A DNA stretch of 64,000 bases, from the NCBI RefSeq assembly GCF_011075055.1, contig NC_058137.1, positions 2,542,001 to 2,606,000 on the forward strand. Reading direction: 5' to 3'. The stretch comes from Mangifera indica. Lineage: Eukaryota > Streptophyta > Magnoliopsida > Sapindales > Anacardiaceae. Every line of letters starts with the position of its first letter. Within the stretch, counting starts at the first letter, position 1. This document shows, piece by piece, positions 46,001-57,666 of this stretch. Below the pieces are notes generated by a model, which searched no databases, was not told the origin of the DNA, and saw only the letters and a program-made list of their open reading frames with translations. The translations under genes and the position numbers were made by a program.

Positions 46001-48898
46001 GTAATCTTCTATTACCAATGCTGACATGACAGGTAATATAGGTGGTAATCTGATTATCACCTTCACCTTAAGTATTTAAAGATTACTAAGGTAATCTTGA
46101 GTTTATTATAATTATATTATTATTTATTAATTTTTTTAGATAAAAATAAATTTATTTTAAATTAATATGACAAATAATATAAAAAATATTTTAAAATAAT
46201 TATATTCAAGGACATTTAAGTAAAATAATTTACTAGTAATCTTTTATTACCTTTAACCAAACACAATAATTATTTATACCTATCAAATTTTATCAAACAT
46301 AGTAATCATTTATACCCAGTAATCTTCTAAGTAATCTATCTTCAAGGTAATCTTTTTATTTTAGTAATCAAACATTACCCAAACCAAACGCCCCCTTAGA
46401 GAGATCAAACCTAGGAATAGACTTCATGGAGAGATAGCATTTGAGATTAAAGTTTGAGTGGTTTGTAATCTCATAATCCCATTTTCTAGGTTGCATTATC
46501 TAATTGAAATCAGTCTTTGTTTCTGTCATTATTCCCTTGACTTAATGGGGCACTTCTGTCAGTTCCAGAGAACATATTAAAAGCAGTTAAAGAACTTGTT
46601 GATTTAAATTGTATATTTAAAAGCTTGTATACATGATATTTTCTCCTGTCCCGTAAACTAGACAACTAAATACTTGGTTCTTTAACTAGAACGAACTCTG
46701 CTGTTTTTTCTGAAAGGCACTTATTTTGAATCATTGTTATATCTTTCATTGTCTGTCTTGAACAGTTTCCCATGATCTCTAATCACTTCCCCTCCAGAAC
46801 CAGGAAAGAAATAGGGAAGAAAACCTAACACCAGCACTCATTTTTCTTTTATCTTAACACAATTGAATGGGAGTAACTGGTATAGAGAATATTATTAATT
46901 TGAAAAGATTGATCTGGTGGTTTATTGCACATCTTTAGCTTATATAGATTGCACAAGCATATTTCAGGTCCAATACTTGATATTCTCCTTTTCTTCCTGT
47001 TGCAGCTTATTATGACGCCAACCGATTTTTTACAAATCAGGATGGAATATGGAAAGTAAGTCATTAATAAGTACTTGTAAAAGTTCAGAATGCTACCCAG
47101 ACCTTAGTAATGACATTGTAAATATTCAGCATATTGTATTTTTTATGTTCATTCTATGTTTTGTGTTCTGGTACTTCTATTTCATCTATCAGAGTATTAA
47201 AGTTCTTTAACTATGTTAAATTAATTTTATTTGATTTCTAACAGGCATCAAACATTTTGGGCAGGCCACACCATTGCTGCTTACAGTAGCGGTTATTGAA
47301 CTCAGTGATATAGCATTTGCTGTAAGTTTTCTTCATCTGTCAACTACGTCTTGCACAGACACTTGCAACCACACACTTACAAAAAGAGCTCTTGGTTGCA
47401 TTTTGCCAGTTGATTCTGCGAGTAAAACATTGATCAAATTTTGATTTCTTTTTAGGTTGACTCAATACCAGCTGTTTTTGGTGTTTCACGGGACCCATTC
47501 ATAGTCTTTACGTCTAATCTCTTTGCCATCTTAGGTATAGCTGTTTCCTTTTCTAATTATAGATTTTAGCAACTCTCAGAAGTGCTCCTTATATCTCTTA
47601 AGATGATCGTTGTTTTTAAGGTGGAATTATCATGTGTTTATGTTAAATTTTATGCTCTCTCTCTCAATCACACACAAAAAGATTTTTGTCTTGTCAATCA
47701 CCTCTGAAGTAAAATGCTCTTTATGCCACACAACTGCTTTTTTTTTTGTTTTTCCTCTTTAATTATTGCACAAATGTATTTTAACTGAAATTTGAAGATC
47801 TGTACTGGAGTATAGTTTTGTGTGTCTTATTAGAAAAGGATTTAATCGACATAGTTCTGGCCAATGCAGGCTTAAGATCCCTTTACACACTCATCTCTGA
47901 GGGTATGGCAGAGTTGGAATATTTACAGGTAATAAATTTGCTTTTCCCCTGTTACTAAATCCTATTGGCTTCTCACCACTGTACTAAAGATTGGGATTGA
48001 ATATATAAATGCATGACTGAGGTTTAGTAATTGAAAATTTGAATTTAACTTTATTGGATTACTTCATGTCATATTGCTTAGTGCATTATTTCTTTTCTCC
48101 AATTAATTTTTTTTTGGCAAAATTACAGGGGATACACACACATTATTAGTCTTAAAAGCGATTTTGCCTGAGGTGTATAATAAGTCTTACAGGTTGTCTA
48201 TATCAAACTTTATTTGCTGAGAATGTAGCTAACTATTTTGGCATTAAGACTCTATTAAGCCTTAGATTTAATGAACATTATATGTTGAAGGCATTTTTTT
48301 TTTCCTTTTCTTTTTGCTTCAAATATTTGGTGTCACTTGTTGTAGATGCATTACATCCATAGCAAATGGAAGGACAAAGATTGATCATGGTCATTATTAT
48401 TTGTGTCTATAGATAATCTCTAAACGAGTCATAAGATGGTTATACAACATTATCTTTTAATAAGCACATGATTTCCATGTCAAAATCAAAAGTGGTATTC
48501 TTACAAGAAAAGATGAAAATACTGAGTTCTTACAACATATTCTCAATGCTCAAATTGTTGTTTTGAAATGCAGTATCATTATGTATTGGCCAGAATGGAT
48601 GTATACTGATAGAACCCTTTTCTTGTCTATTGCTTTATCAGCCTTCTATTGCAGTTGTTCTCGGTTTCATTGGGTGTAAAATGATCTTGGATTTCTTTGG
48701 TGCGCTGCCTCTAATCATCAGTTCATCATATATATTATTTATTATTTTTTAACTTTTCATCCGAATTTGAAAAGGAAAACTGATCTTTTCCCACCTCTAC
48801 CTGTAGGGTTTCATGTATCAACTGAGGCATCGCTTGGTTTTGTGGCAACAAGTCTTAGTGCTGGGGTGCTTTTGAGTCTAATGAAGAAGTCTGACTAG
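43045..48898 (+). CDS. PDE149: plastid TerC-family thylakoid membrane protein (PDE149-like)
   Basis: Fourteen exons join in phase to 385 residues: 43045-43195, 43288-43371, 43601-43743, 43838-43914, 44801-44888, 45038-45118, 45211-45267, 45462-45543, 47006-47055, 47265-47321, 47456-47534, 47870-47928, 48642-48699, 48807-48898. Arabidopsis PDE149 is about the same length. Residues 1-60 are Ser/His-rich without acidic clusters, fitting a chloroplast transit peptide. The TerC domain follows: [57 protein letters not shown] and [20 protein letters not shown]. These include the acidic DN and DS residues of TerC membrane helices. In Arabidopsis the protein is needed for thylakoid formation and insertion of thylakoid membrane proteins. 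A possible competing acceptor before exon 10 and a MITE in intron 8 are noted separately. Confidence 0.93.
45914..46394. mobile_element. Tourist-like (PIF/Harbinger) MITE in TerC intron 8
   Basis: The left end GGGTGCGTTTGGTT and the reverse-complemented right end GGGGGCGTTTGGTT form terminal inverted repeats. They are bounded by TTA on both sides (45911-45913 and 46395-46397), the target duplication of PIF/Harbinger elements. The 481-bp interior is rich in AATCTT/AAGATT words and has no coding capacity. Confidence 0.85.
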
Positions 48899-49550
48899 TT
48901 AAAGACCAAATTAAGCAGAGAGGAAGGTGAATTTAGTATCTGTCATTTTTCATTCTTTAGTATAATCCAAGCAGAGCAATAAAAAGTCTCTCTCTCGTTG
49001 TTCCTTCCCGATTTCAGTTACTTATGATGAAGGCCAGACTCTCCTCTCCCCTATATCTATTTGTCTTGGTTCTTTCCTTAGCAATACAGCCATCCTCCGT
49101 CTTTTTTTTTTTTTTTTTGATAAGTAAACTGTGGCCCAGAGTGAACAGATCCTGTTCAAGTAAGGTTGTACTCCGTCTTAATTATTTGGTCACTTTTAAG
49201 TTGTAAGACACCGATATAACACACATGCAAATAAATTAAAAAACTACCAGATATGAATGCCTTGTGCAGTACCTTAATTTTTATATGAAAGTCCCAAGCG
49301 ATAGCATAGTATGTGTATAAAAATGCTATTATAGGAATGCCATGCTAAAAGTAGGCAGTTTTTTTTTGTTTAATTCTTTCTGCTGTGGGCACCAAGATTT
49401 TCCATTTCAGGTCATGGGTTTTTCTGTAAATTGTAGGTCTGTCAATTAGTTTAACATTAGCATCTTCAATAGTGAAGCCGTCATTAGGGTGAATAGAATT
49501 GTCACCTCTAATCTATCGCAGAAGACTCTTTCCCCTCGGCTTTGAAAACG
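48899..49550. other. 3' flank of the TerC gene
   Basis: Likely 3' UTR followed by non-coding DNA with a poly-T tract at about 49101-49118. No gene is seen. Confidence 0.55.
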
Positions 49551-49575
49551 TGTATTTTACTCCATTCGAACGTTA

Positions 49576-50940
49576 TAATAATGTTAGATTAGGTTTTTTG
49601 ACGACTCGTTATAATGTGAGAAGAAATGACAAAACGTCCTTTGGACATGTTCTGCAATTGATTTAGGAATTACCATCAATTACATCACAACTCATATATT
49701 ATTTATTAGAATGGACGAGGAAAGAAATTAAAAATCAGAGGTATGGACAAGCGAGAAAGCATTGAGGATCATTAATATATGCTTATTTATCATCTTAATC
49801 AGTAGTTTTTTTAATTAAATTTTTTCGGTTAAATTAAAATAAAAGATGTGATTAAATGGAAAAGAACTCTTTTAACTGTCATCGCTGACGAATCATCAAC
49901 GTATCAGCAACTGTGGAATTTTTTTCCTTGACTCTATTTGTTTAATGGCCAAAGGATTATTTTCCACTTAAGGTACATTGTATCCTCAAGTTTTTTCTTT
50001 TTAATTTTGAAAATCTTAAATACTCACTCATAAACAGTTAAAATTAACGGTAATAATTTTCAAATCGTTATTTTATCTATAATATTAAAAATATACTAAA
50101 ATATAATCTTTTTTTGCTCTCCTAAACTTTAAAAATTAAAAGTTTTTTTTGCTAAATTTTAAAAAATAATAATTTTCCACTAGGATTTCGTTTCCAGATC
50201 TCCGATGCCATCTCCGACTCCATTGCTGGTGTTCTCTCCCTCCTGAAGTTTTCTCTCCCTCGAACTTCGTTTTCGTCTGGGAAGATAAAGAATTTTGTCT
50301 TCCAACGGGCTTCTAAATGGGTGAAGAGAGACCGTCGAAGGGAGAGGCCGCCAACAATGGAGCTGAAGATTACACCGAAGATCTAGAAACAAAACCCTAT
50401 AGGGAAACTGTTATTTTTTAAAACTTATGCTGGGAAAAATTTTTATTTTTTAAAGTTTAAGGGGGTAAAAAGAGACAAAATTTTAAGGAGTTAATATTTT
50501 GTTAATTTCAACTGTTTATAAGTGTGTATTTAAAATTTTTAAAGTTAAAAACAGAAAACTTATGGGTGGAAAATAGTCCTTTGGCCTTATTTAATTGGTA
50601 AAGTACAGCGTATGATATACATCACTTCTCGCGACTTACAGGATCCGCCGTCGCCGACTTAGACCTCTTGCGCGGAAATGGAAATTTTGGTTAGATAAAA
50701 AGCGCGCATAGCTCACTCTGAACATAGACGCTTTTCAGTATCAAATCAGCTCAACAGAATCAAAGCTTTCCAAACACTCCAGAGACTTACCACAATGTCG
50801 ACTGCGTAAGAATTTCTCATTCAACTTTATTTCTCTTCAGTCTCGCAATTACGATTATAGCAAACGTGATGATTTTGATCTTCTTTTCTTACGCTTCCAG
50901 TTTTGGACTCCAATGCCGAACGACCACCGCCTTTTGATGG
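49576..50940 (+). pseudogene. truncated tandem copy of the GST-lambda promoter and first exons
   Basis: Bases 49576-49946 plus 50587-50940 match the promoter and start of the GST-lambda gene (about 51826-52540). Shared words include AAATGACAAAACGTCCTTTGG / AAATGACAAATTGTCCTTTGG, CATCGCTGACG and CACAATGTCGACTGCGTAAG. The copy has its own ATG at 50795 and exon 1 end at 50805. It then lacks about 40 bases covering the exon 2 acceptor and first codons, and stops after ACCACCAGA inside exon 2. It cannot encode a GST. It is interrupted by the MITE at 49947-50586, absent from the other copy. Confidence 0.82.
49947..50586. mobile_element. Mutator-like MITE inside the duplicated GST promoter
   Basis: The ends GGCCAAAGGATTATTTTCCA and, reverse-complemented, GGCCAAAGGACTATTTTCCA match at 19 of 20 positions. 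The flanks TTGTTTAAT (49938-49946) and TTATTTAAT (50587-50595) are a 9-bp target duplication with one mismatch. The sister copy of the promoter near 52120 (CTATTTAATATTT) shows the empty site. It belongs to the same family as the element at 28886-29655. The interior is AT-rich with a CT-rich core and no transposase. Confidence 0.85.
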
Positions 50941-51825
50941 AACCACCAGATTTTTTAAAAAATTTATCAATTTTTACACATAAAATCTAAAAACTAATAA
51001 ATTCTCTCGTCCAAAGTTTAAAAAACTTATAATTTTCCTGATAATTTTTTTAACACTCTGTCGGTAACTCGAGAGGATGGCAAGGGTGGAGTTTTTCCTC
51101 CCTTCTGGCTTCTCTCGCAATCTCACTCTATTTGTGACCATCTCTAATCAAGAAAATCGACCAGTAAAGACTGTTATTTGTCTTTAAATGAAGTTTCAAA
51201 TGAAGACACGATTGATTTTTGTTAGAGACGGAGACAAAAAGTCTTACATTTTTATCTTAGATAAAAACAACGTAACGCTATCATTTCACCTTTGTCTAGA
51301 GACAATTAGTTTGTCTTTTGTCAATCGATTTTTTCAATTGATAATAATCGAAAATGAAGTGCAATGAAGAGATAAGTTAAAAGGGAGAGAGAATGTCAGC
51401 TTTGCCATCTCCAACGATCGATAGTGATAATTAAAAAAGTTTTAAAAAAATATTAATTTTTTAAATCTTGAATAAACAAAAATTTATTATATTTTTAAAA
51501 ATAAATAAAAAATATGATTAATTTTTAATTTTTTAAATGTTTTAATAAATAATAATTTTATTTTTAATAATAATAATAATAATAATAAAATTTAACATGT
51601 AAATATTTGAAACCATAAAGAAAGAAAAAATATTATTTTTTAAAATTTAATTTTAAAAAATAATTTTTTAAATTAAAAAGATAAAATAATATAAATTTTT
51701 ATTTTTTTAAATATTATTATTAAATAATATTTTTATTTTGAATTATAGTTAAAAATTTTAATTTATAAATAAATATTTAAATTTTAAAAAGTTAAAAGAT
51801 AATTTTTTTAGGGGTTGGCCCCCAA
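50941..51825. other. AT-rich spacer, probable degraded MITE
   Basis: It begins where the GST copy breaks off and carries MITE-family words (AAACTAATAAATTCTCTCGTCC, TGAAGTTTCAAATGAAGAC) without clean ends. A (TAA)n run lies at 51566-51588. Insertion here may have truncated the GST copy. Confidence 0.4.
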
Positions 51826-52071
51826 CTAATGTTGGATTAAGGTATTTTTACGGCTCTTTATAATGTTTTTATCCATGAGACGAAATGACAAATTGTCCTT
51901 TGGGCCTGACTTGTTCCACAATTTATTTATGAATTACTATCAATTACGAGGAAAGAAATAAAAAATGAGAGGTGTGGACAACAGAGTAATAATCAGGGAT
52001 CATTTTTTTAATTAATTTTCTCGGTTAAAATAAAAGATATGATTAACAAGAGCTCGTTCCACCGTCATCGC

Positions 52072-52203
52072 TGACGTATCATCAACGCAACAACGACCGT
52101 GGAATCTTTTTCCTTCACTTAATCTATTTAATATTTAAAATTTTTATACTAAATTAATTCTTTGGGTGCAGTTAAGTGCAGGTGCAGCTTATGATATACG
52201 TCA
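52072..52203 (+). promoter_or_regulatory. TGACG (as-1-like) motifs upstream of the GST-lambda gene
   Basis: TGACG occurs at 52072-52076 (GCTGACGTATC) and, on the other strand, within TACGTCAC at 52197-52204. Paired TGACG cores form as-1 elements bound by TGA bZIP factors in many stress-inducible plant GST genes. Spacing here is wider than the classical element. The upstream duplicated copy keeps GCTGACGAATC. Confidence 0.45.
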
Positions 52204-52243
52204 CTGCTCGCGACTTACAGAATCTGACTTCACTTAACCCTCC

Positions 52244-52250
52244 TATAAAA
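52244..52250 (+). promoter_or_regulatory. TATA box of the GST-lambda gene
   Basis: TATAAAA about 100 bases before the ATG, in CTCCTATAAAAGCCC. In the truncated upstream copy the same position reads AGATAAAAAG, a weaker box. Confidence 0.65.
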
Positions 52251-52349
52251 GCCCTTGTGCGCATAGCTCGCTCCGTACATAGACACTTTTTAGTATCAAA
52301 TTAGCTCAACAGAAGCAAAGCTTTCCAAACACTCCAGGAACTTACCACA

Positions 52350-54804
52350 ATGTCGACTGCGTAAGAATTTCTCAGTCAACTTTGTTTCTCTTCGATCTCG
52401 CAATTACGATCATTGCAATCGTGATGATGTTGATCTTCCTTTCTTACGCTTATTCTTATTTGATAGTGTGCAAGAGATTCTCCCTCCAGTTTTGGACTCC
52501 AAAGCCGAACAACCACCGCTTTTTGATGGAACTACCAGGTTTTTTTTTTCTTTTAAAGGATTTTTGAGCTTCTTTTTGTGCGATTCGTTGTTCCTTTTTT
52601 TAACTTGGTTTACATGTGTTGGCTTTTATTTGTTAAGACTCTATACTTGTTACACGTGTCCCTTTGCCCAGCGGGTGTGGATCACCAGAAACTATAAGGT
52701 TATTTATTAAATTGTTTCTTTTTATTGATCATTTTGCCTTGTTTTTAATGTCTAGAATTTTAGTTGATTTTATTACTTTGTCTTTCTGTTGGGGGGGCAG
52801 GGTTTACAAGACAGTATTAAGTTAGTTCCGTTAAACCTTCAAGACAGGCCTGCTTGGTACGCTGAGAAAGTATACCCTGTTAACAAGGTAATTCTCACGA
52901 AAACATTTTTGCCTTTTTCTATTGATGAATAATGTGGATTTGATAGATTTTTATCTTTTTTATTTTAATTTCTTGTGTTTCTGGACAAAAATGTAGCTGA
53001 TAATTAGTTTGAATCTGCATGATGCAACAGACATGAACATGTTCTGTTCATTTGTTTTTGAAGGGAATTATACTGGGGGATGTTTTTGATAGTTTTTACT
53101 TGTGCATAACAACTTCTGTTAACCGTAAATAAGGTATGAACAGAATTTAAATCAATTGCAAGAAATGAGCAATCCTGTATGGTAAAAGGCTCTTGTAAAT
53201 TGGATTTTTTTTTAATGTAATTTTTGAGATAACACTAGTAGTCTCGTTGCTTGATGGGACTGTAGCATCAAGTCTCTTTTTTTGTTGTTATGAAGCTCTC
53301 ATGAGTAAATGGTGATGAACACAATGCTATAATAGGTATCATTGTGTGGGAATGAAATTGTTAGCTTCAGTAAAGACTTGCTTGGCATGAGTTATGACTT
53401 AGAGTTTGTTAGTTCAAATAATTTTCCAAGTTGTTCCCATGACAAAAATGGGAGGGTTTCAACAGTAGTTGGAAGTTTAAAGTTTTTGACCGAGTGACAT
53501 AGTTACAAAAGTAAAGAGTTACTGAGGATTTGTTAATGGCTATATTCCAATATTTGTAATCTGTATGAGAAATCCCTGTATCAGATTCTATAACAAGTTT
53601 CAATACTTGATAAAGAGGCAGAATCTTATCATTATGCTTTGATTTACAGAGTCATAAATAATGGTCTGTTTATATGGAGTTGAATTTTCTTGCTTACAAA
53701 GAATAAAAAGTTAGTTAAATTAATGGGTGTATGTTTCAGTGTTTATGCTAAAATAAGGACGTTATTAGGACTATTGAAGTATTTACCGTTTAGAGTTCTC
53801 CTTTACAGGTTCCATCATTGGAACACAATGGCAAAATCATTGGAGAGAGTCTTGACTTGATTAAATATGTTGACAGCAACTTTGAGGGACCTTCTCTTTT
53901 CCCCAATGTAAGATGAGCATACCTTATTTTAAATATTTCTTTATAAGATGTGCATGTTTCATTTGTACTCTTAATTGAAGCTTTTCTATCTCTTAACTTC
54001 AGCTGAAGTAGTGTTATTAAAATATTGTAGGATCCTGACAAAAAGAAGTTTGGTGAAGAATTGTTATCATACACTGATACATTCAACAGGGATGTGTTTA
54101 CTTCATTCAAAGGAGACACTGTAAAACAAGCAAGTATGTCTTAAAATGTGTTGTATTTCCATGGTTATGGGTTTCCTGTATAAACAGAACTAAAAATATT
54201 TATAAACTTGCTACAGGTGCCGCTTTTGATTACTTGGAAAATGCTCTGCGCAAATTTGATGATGGCCCATTCTTCCTTGGCCAGTTTAGTTCGGTATGCT
54301 TTCTAAATTATGTTAGCCAGAATAGTGTTTTTTAATTATTCATTATTATTCTTCTTATATGATTTGAGCATCATTCTGATATACTATTGAAATTATGTGA
54401 TCTTCAGGCAGACATAGCCTATATTCCATTTGTTGAAAGATTCCAGACCTTCTTATCAGAGGTACACAAGTATGACATCACAGAGGGCAGGCCTAAACTA
54501 GCAGCATGGATCGAGGTATATCAAAAGTCTCTTTTTACCAATTGTACAGGAAGAAATGACTCTATTTGAAGATAGTTTTGATCATTTATTCAAATAAATG
54601 AACAAATCCTTATGCAGGAGCTGAACAAGATTGATGCATACAAGCCAACAAAAACAGATCCAATAGAGCTTGTGGAATTCTACAAGAAGCGCTTCCAGGT
54701 ACTGCCCCTGGACTCCTTAACCTTTACAATCTGATTTCATTAGATTAAAAGCTAAGTGGCTAACATCTGCTTATCTTTTTTCTTCCTTGCAGGCTCAACA
54801 GTAA
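52350..54804 (+). CDS. GSTL: lambda-class glutathione transferase
   Basis: Ten exons join in phase to 236 residues: 52350-52360, 52467-52538, 52638-52698, 52801-52887, 53809-53907, 54031-54133, 54217-54293, 54408-54515, 54618-54698, 54793-54804. The protein starts MSTAVQEILPPVLDSKAEQP. The thioredoxin-like N-terminal domain has the lambda active site CPFAQR with catalytic Cys35, where most plant GSTs use Ser. VPSLEHNGKIIGESLDLIKY is the glutathione-binding segment. The all-helical domain (about 90-230) includes FLGQFSSADIAYIPFVERF. Lambda GSTs act as thiol transferases that deglutathionylate small molecules such as flavonols rather than conjugating glutathione. No transit peptide is seen, so a cytosolic location is likely. 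Exon 1 codes only three and two-thirds codons and the last exon three codons plus stop. Confidence 0.95.
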
Positions 54805-56220
54805 TTTGCCACCAGTTAGTTTATGCTAAAAGAAATCGGTGTGTTATGAGTGTCTTATTATAATAAAAGCCATCGTTGCTGGATGTTGTAGATGGTGTGC
54901 AAATGTCAGTTAAAGTATTTGATTCTGTTTTAACAGCTTGTATGTTGTGCATTACATAAATAAAAGTGAGCCACTGAGAACTGTCTTATTCTGTCATATT
55001 ATAAATTTTATAATTATTTCAACAAAATAGTAGTTTACAGAATTATAAAGAAATTAGATAAATATTTTCTGTGTTATGTATTTAAAATGTAAACCGACAA
55101 TAGTGTGGTCGGTTCTTATGTTTCCCTTTTGCCATCAAACGATTAAAGGGCCTCCGACATTGTGAATAATATATTTGGACTGACTAAATTAACTCACAAT
55201 GTTATTATCATATGCCGGCATACATGGAAGTAAAGCCCCTGTGCGTGCTGTCGAATACAACACCGACGGGCGAACGGCTCTGTCCCCTTCCTAATTTCAA
55301 TTCTATAGTAACGGACAGTCCCACGTGGCGCCAAAACATATGTCCACTTGTCTGTCAGTATTATCACAATCAAGCGTTGTATGTTTAACAATCCCCCGAA
55401 ATGGAAGCCCGCTTAGTAGAACATTTGAAAAGGAGACAAGTCCGGCGACAAACCGAAACTCATAGTTACCACAATTCTAGGAACAATCTTTGATTCGATC
55501 TCCCTAGAATATACGAGAAGCTCTTGATTCTCATCCACAACTTCGAACAAGAATACGGGAGGTCACACATCCACATTCCTTCCTTTCTGCTCTGTTCTAT
55601 GTAAAATTTTTTACGCTCCTCTATGTTTCCACGTGTACTTTAACCCCAACTTTTCGCTGGATATTTGAACGAATAAACTTGACAAATTCTAAATCCAAGT
55701 TTGTTGCACTTTGGATAAGTTTTTACGGTGTTCACCTATCATATTAATCTTATTATTAGCTAACAATGTCTTAATGATTAATTTATTAGTTAATATTTTT
55801 TATTATCATTATATCCCTTTATTTATTTTTGGGGCAAAGAAGTTAATTTTGTTTAAAGAGATAAATTTTATAATGGAAATTAGGTTTGGTGCAATAACTG
55901 TGTTAAATCTTACCATGTAGTAAGGATTTAGAGTGCGAAAGAAAAAGAGAGCTATGGGCAGCTGTAGAACTGAAGCTGTTTGTGAAGCATGTTGCCGTCC
56001 TTGTTGAGTAGGCGCTCATTGGAGGCTGATTCCAGGTTACATGAGTTTCTGTGCGGATTAATGTTTTCACATTGTCCATTTTATAGTGATTTTTATATTT
56101 ATGTTTTTTATTATTTGATGAATTGTTTGAGGGCATATGTTGTTTGAAGTTAATGATTTTATAAATGGGAAAGCTGTTCTTTGTGTGATTGAGATTGATG
56201 TAAAGAATTGATAATGACAG
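54805..56220. other. GST 3' flank and upstream side of the TBC remnant
   Basis: The first 180 bases are the GST 3' UTR. A less AT-rich patch at about 55200-55640 could be an old promoter of the TBC gene. The expected first TBC exon was searched for between 55.6 and 56.2 kb and not recognised. Confidence 0.4.
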
Positions 56221-57666
56221 GGACTGCTATGGATTTGCTCTGAGACCTCAGCTTGTCCAAAGATATATAGAATACACCAAAATCTATAAGGTATCTTCAG
56301 TTGAAGCTTCTTATTATAATTGTAATTAAGGTAAACATTGCTTTAAGTTACCTTGATTAGAAATTTAATCCTAACAGACTGGTGCATGTGTTAAGTTAGA
56401 GTGAACAAAATGAGTGCCCTCTTAGAATTACCTTCTATGTGTTTAACTTAGGTATACAGATGATAAAATATTATTTGGTTAAGTGAGGAATATTAGAAAC
56501 CTAGAGAGTTACGAGATGAGATATATTATGGTTGCGTTTCAGCATTGGATATCCTTCAGGTTAATTGGAATTTAATAAACAATACTTTTAGGTTAAGTAT
56601 ATTTCATCAAAACTAAAATAACAGAAATAAAAGAGGTGTTTGCTGTCCAGATTACTGATACATATATGGTATCAGGAAGAGGAAGAGAAAAGATCACAAA
56701 AATGGAAGAATTTCATTGAACACCAAGAAGCTTCTCAACCAAACTCTCCTGAGAAGAAACACAAGGAGTCGTTACGTGCTGAAGCCACTAAGTTGAATGA
56801 TGAGACAGTTCCATTGAAGAGTAAAGGGAACAAAGCTGAAACTACTGACCAGAATGATACAACTGCGCCAGAGGTAGACAACCAAGGGAACAAGGCTGAA
56901 GCTACTAAGCTGATAGAGGACACTATATCAAGGAGTGGAAATGAAGTGGAGAAGGGTGAAGACAATAAGTTGAAAGAGGAAAATTTTCCTGAGAAGTAGG
57001 AGAGAGAACCAGTGTGAAAATACCGAGATTGTATTAGAGAGGGGCATAGAAGTAGACAATGCTGGGGCTGTTGAGTTGAATGAAGAGACTGTTTCAGAGA
57101 AGAGTGTGGAATTCGATGATAACGCTGGAGCTACTGATTTGAAAGTGGATACTGTTTCAGAGAAGGGTGTGAAAGTAGACGAGGATAAAGCTACTGAGTT
57201 GAAAAAAGAGACTGTTTCAAAGAGAGGTAGGGAAGGGGATGCTTCAAGTAGGAAGTATGATTTTGAGGGTTCAAGTTCAACTAAACTTGACTCCAAAAAG
57301 GAGCAACTTTCAAAAGAAACAAAGCCCGATGATGTCCAAATATGGGCTCAGATTAGACCATCCCTATCATCCATTGAGAGTGTGATGAGCTTTTGTGTAA
57401 AGAGAAGAAAGGAGATGAAGGTTGAGCAGATAACCAAAAGTAAACACCATCTTCCATCAATAAATGAAGCAGGATCTTTGGAAGAGGAGTCTGAGGAGGG
57501 CAGTAAGGAAAAAGTCCGTGTTACTGAGATGCCAAATGAGACTGTAAATGCCTGCTATGAGAAAGGTACTCTACAAAATGATATCTTACCCATGCCATAC
57601 TTTCCTTGGAAAGAAGAACTGGAATTCCTTGTTCTTGGGGGAGTGCCGAAGGATCTAAAGGGAGAG
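56221..57666 (+). pseudogene. 5' remnant of a TBC-domain Rab-GAP gene
   Basis: A small exon at 56221-56290 encodes DCYGFALRPQLVQRYIEYTK. A large exon runs from 56676 (EEEEKRSQKWKNFIEHQ) to 57666, where a good donor GAG|GTGAGG follows PWKEELEFLVLGGVPKDLKG. These match the N-terminal part and the first residues of the TBC domain of plant Rab GTPase-activating proteins. A frameshift near 56985-57000, with an in-frame TAG at 56997, separates the two halves of the large exon. The catalytic TBC exons (the IxxDxxR and YxQ fingers) are not found downstream, nor is the first exon. The acidic middle is expanded by about seven imperfect repeats resembling ATELNEETVSEKG. No working GAP can be made from this locus as read. 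Confidence 0.78.
56780..57230 (+). repeat. tandem repeats of 20-25 codons in the TBC remnant
   Basis: Successive units read AEATKLNDETVPLKSKGN, AETTDQNDTTAPEVDNQGN, AEATKLIEDTISRSGNEVE, then in the shifted frame AVELNEETVSEKSVEFDDN, ATDLKVDTVSEKGVKVDED and ATELKKETVSKRG. The nucleotide repeat GAGACTGTTTCAGAGAAG is seen in several units. Repeat-mediated slippage may have produced the frameshift. Confidence 0.7.

Noticed and set aside
47241..47264. Use of the upstream acceptor for TerC exon 10 in the main model
   Set aside because: It adds 20 bases and shifts the frame away from conserved TerC sequence.
50180..50392. 70-codon minus-strand ORF
   Set aside because: It sits inside the Mutator-like MITE and has no similarity to a transposase or host protein.
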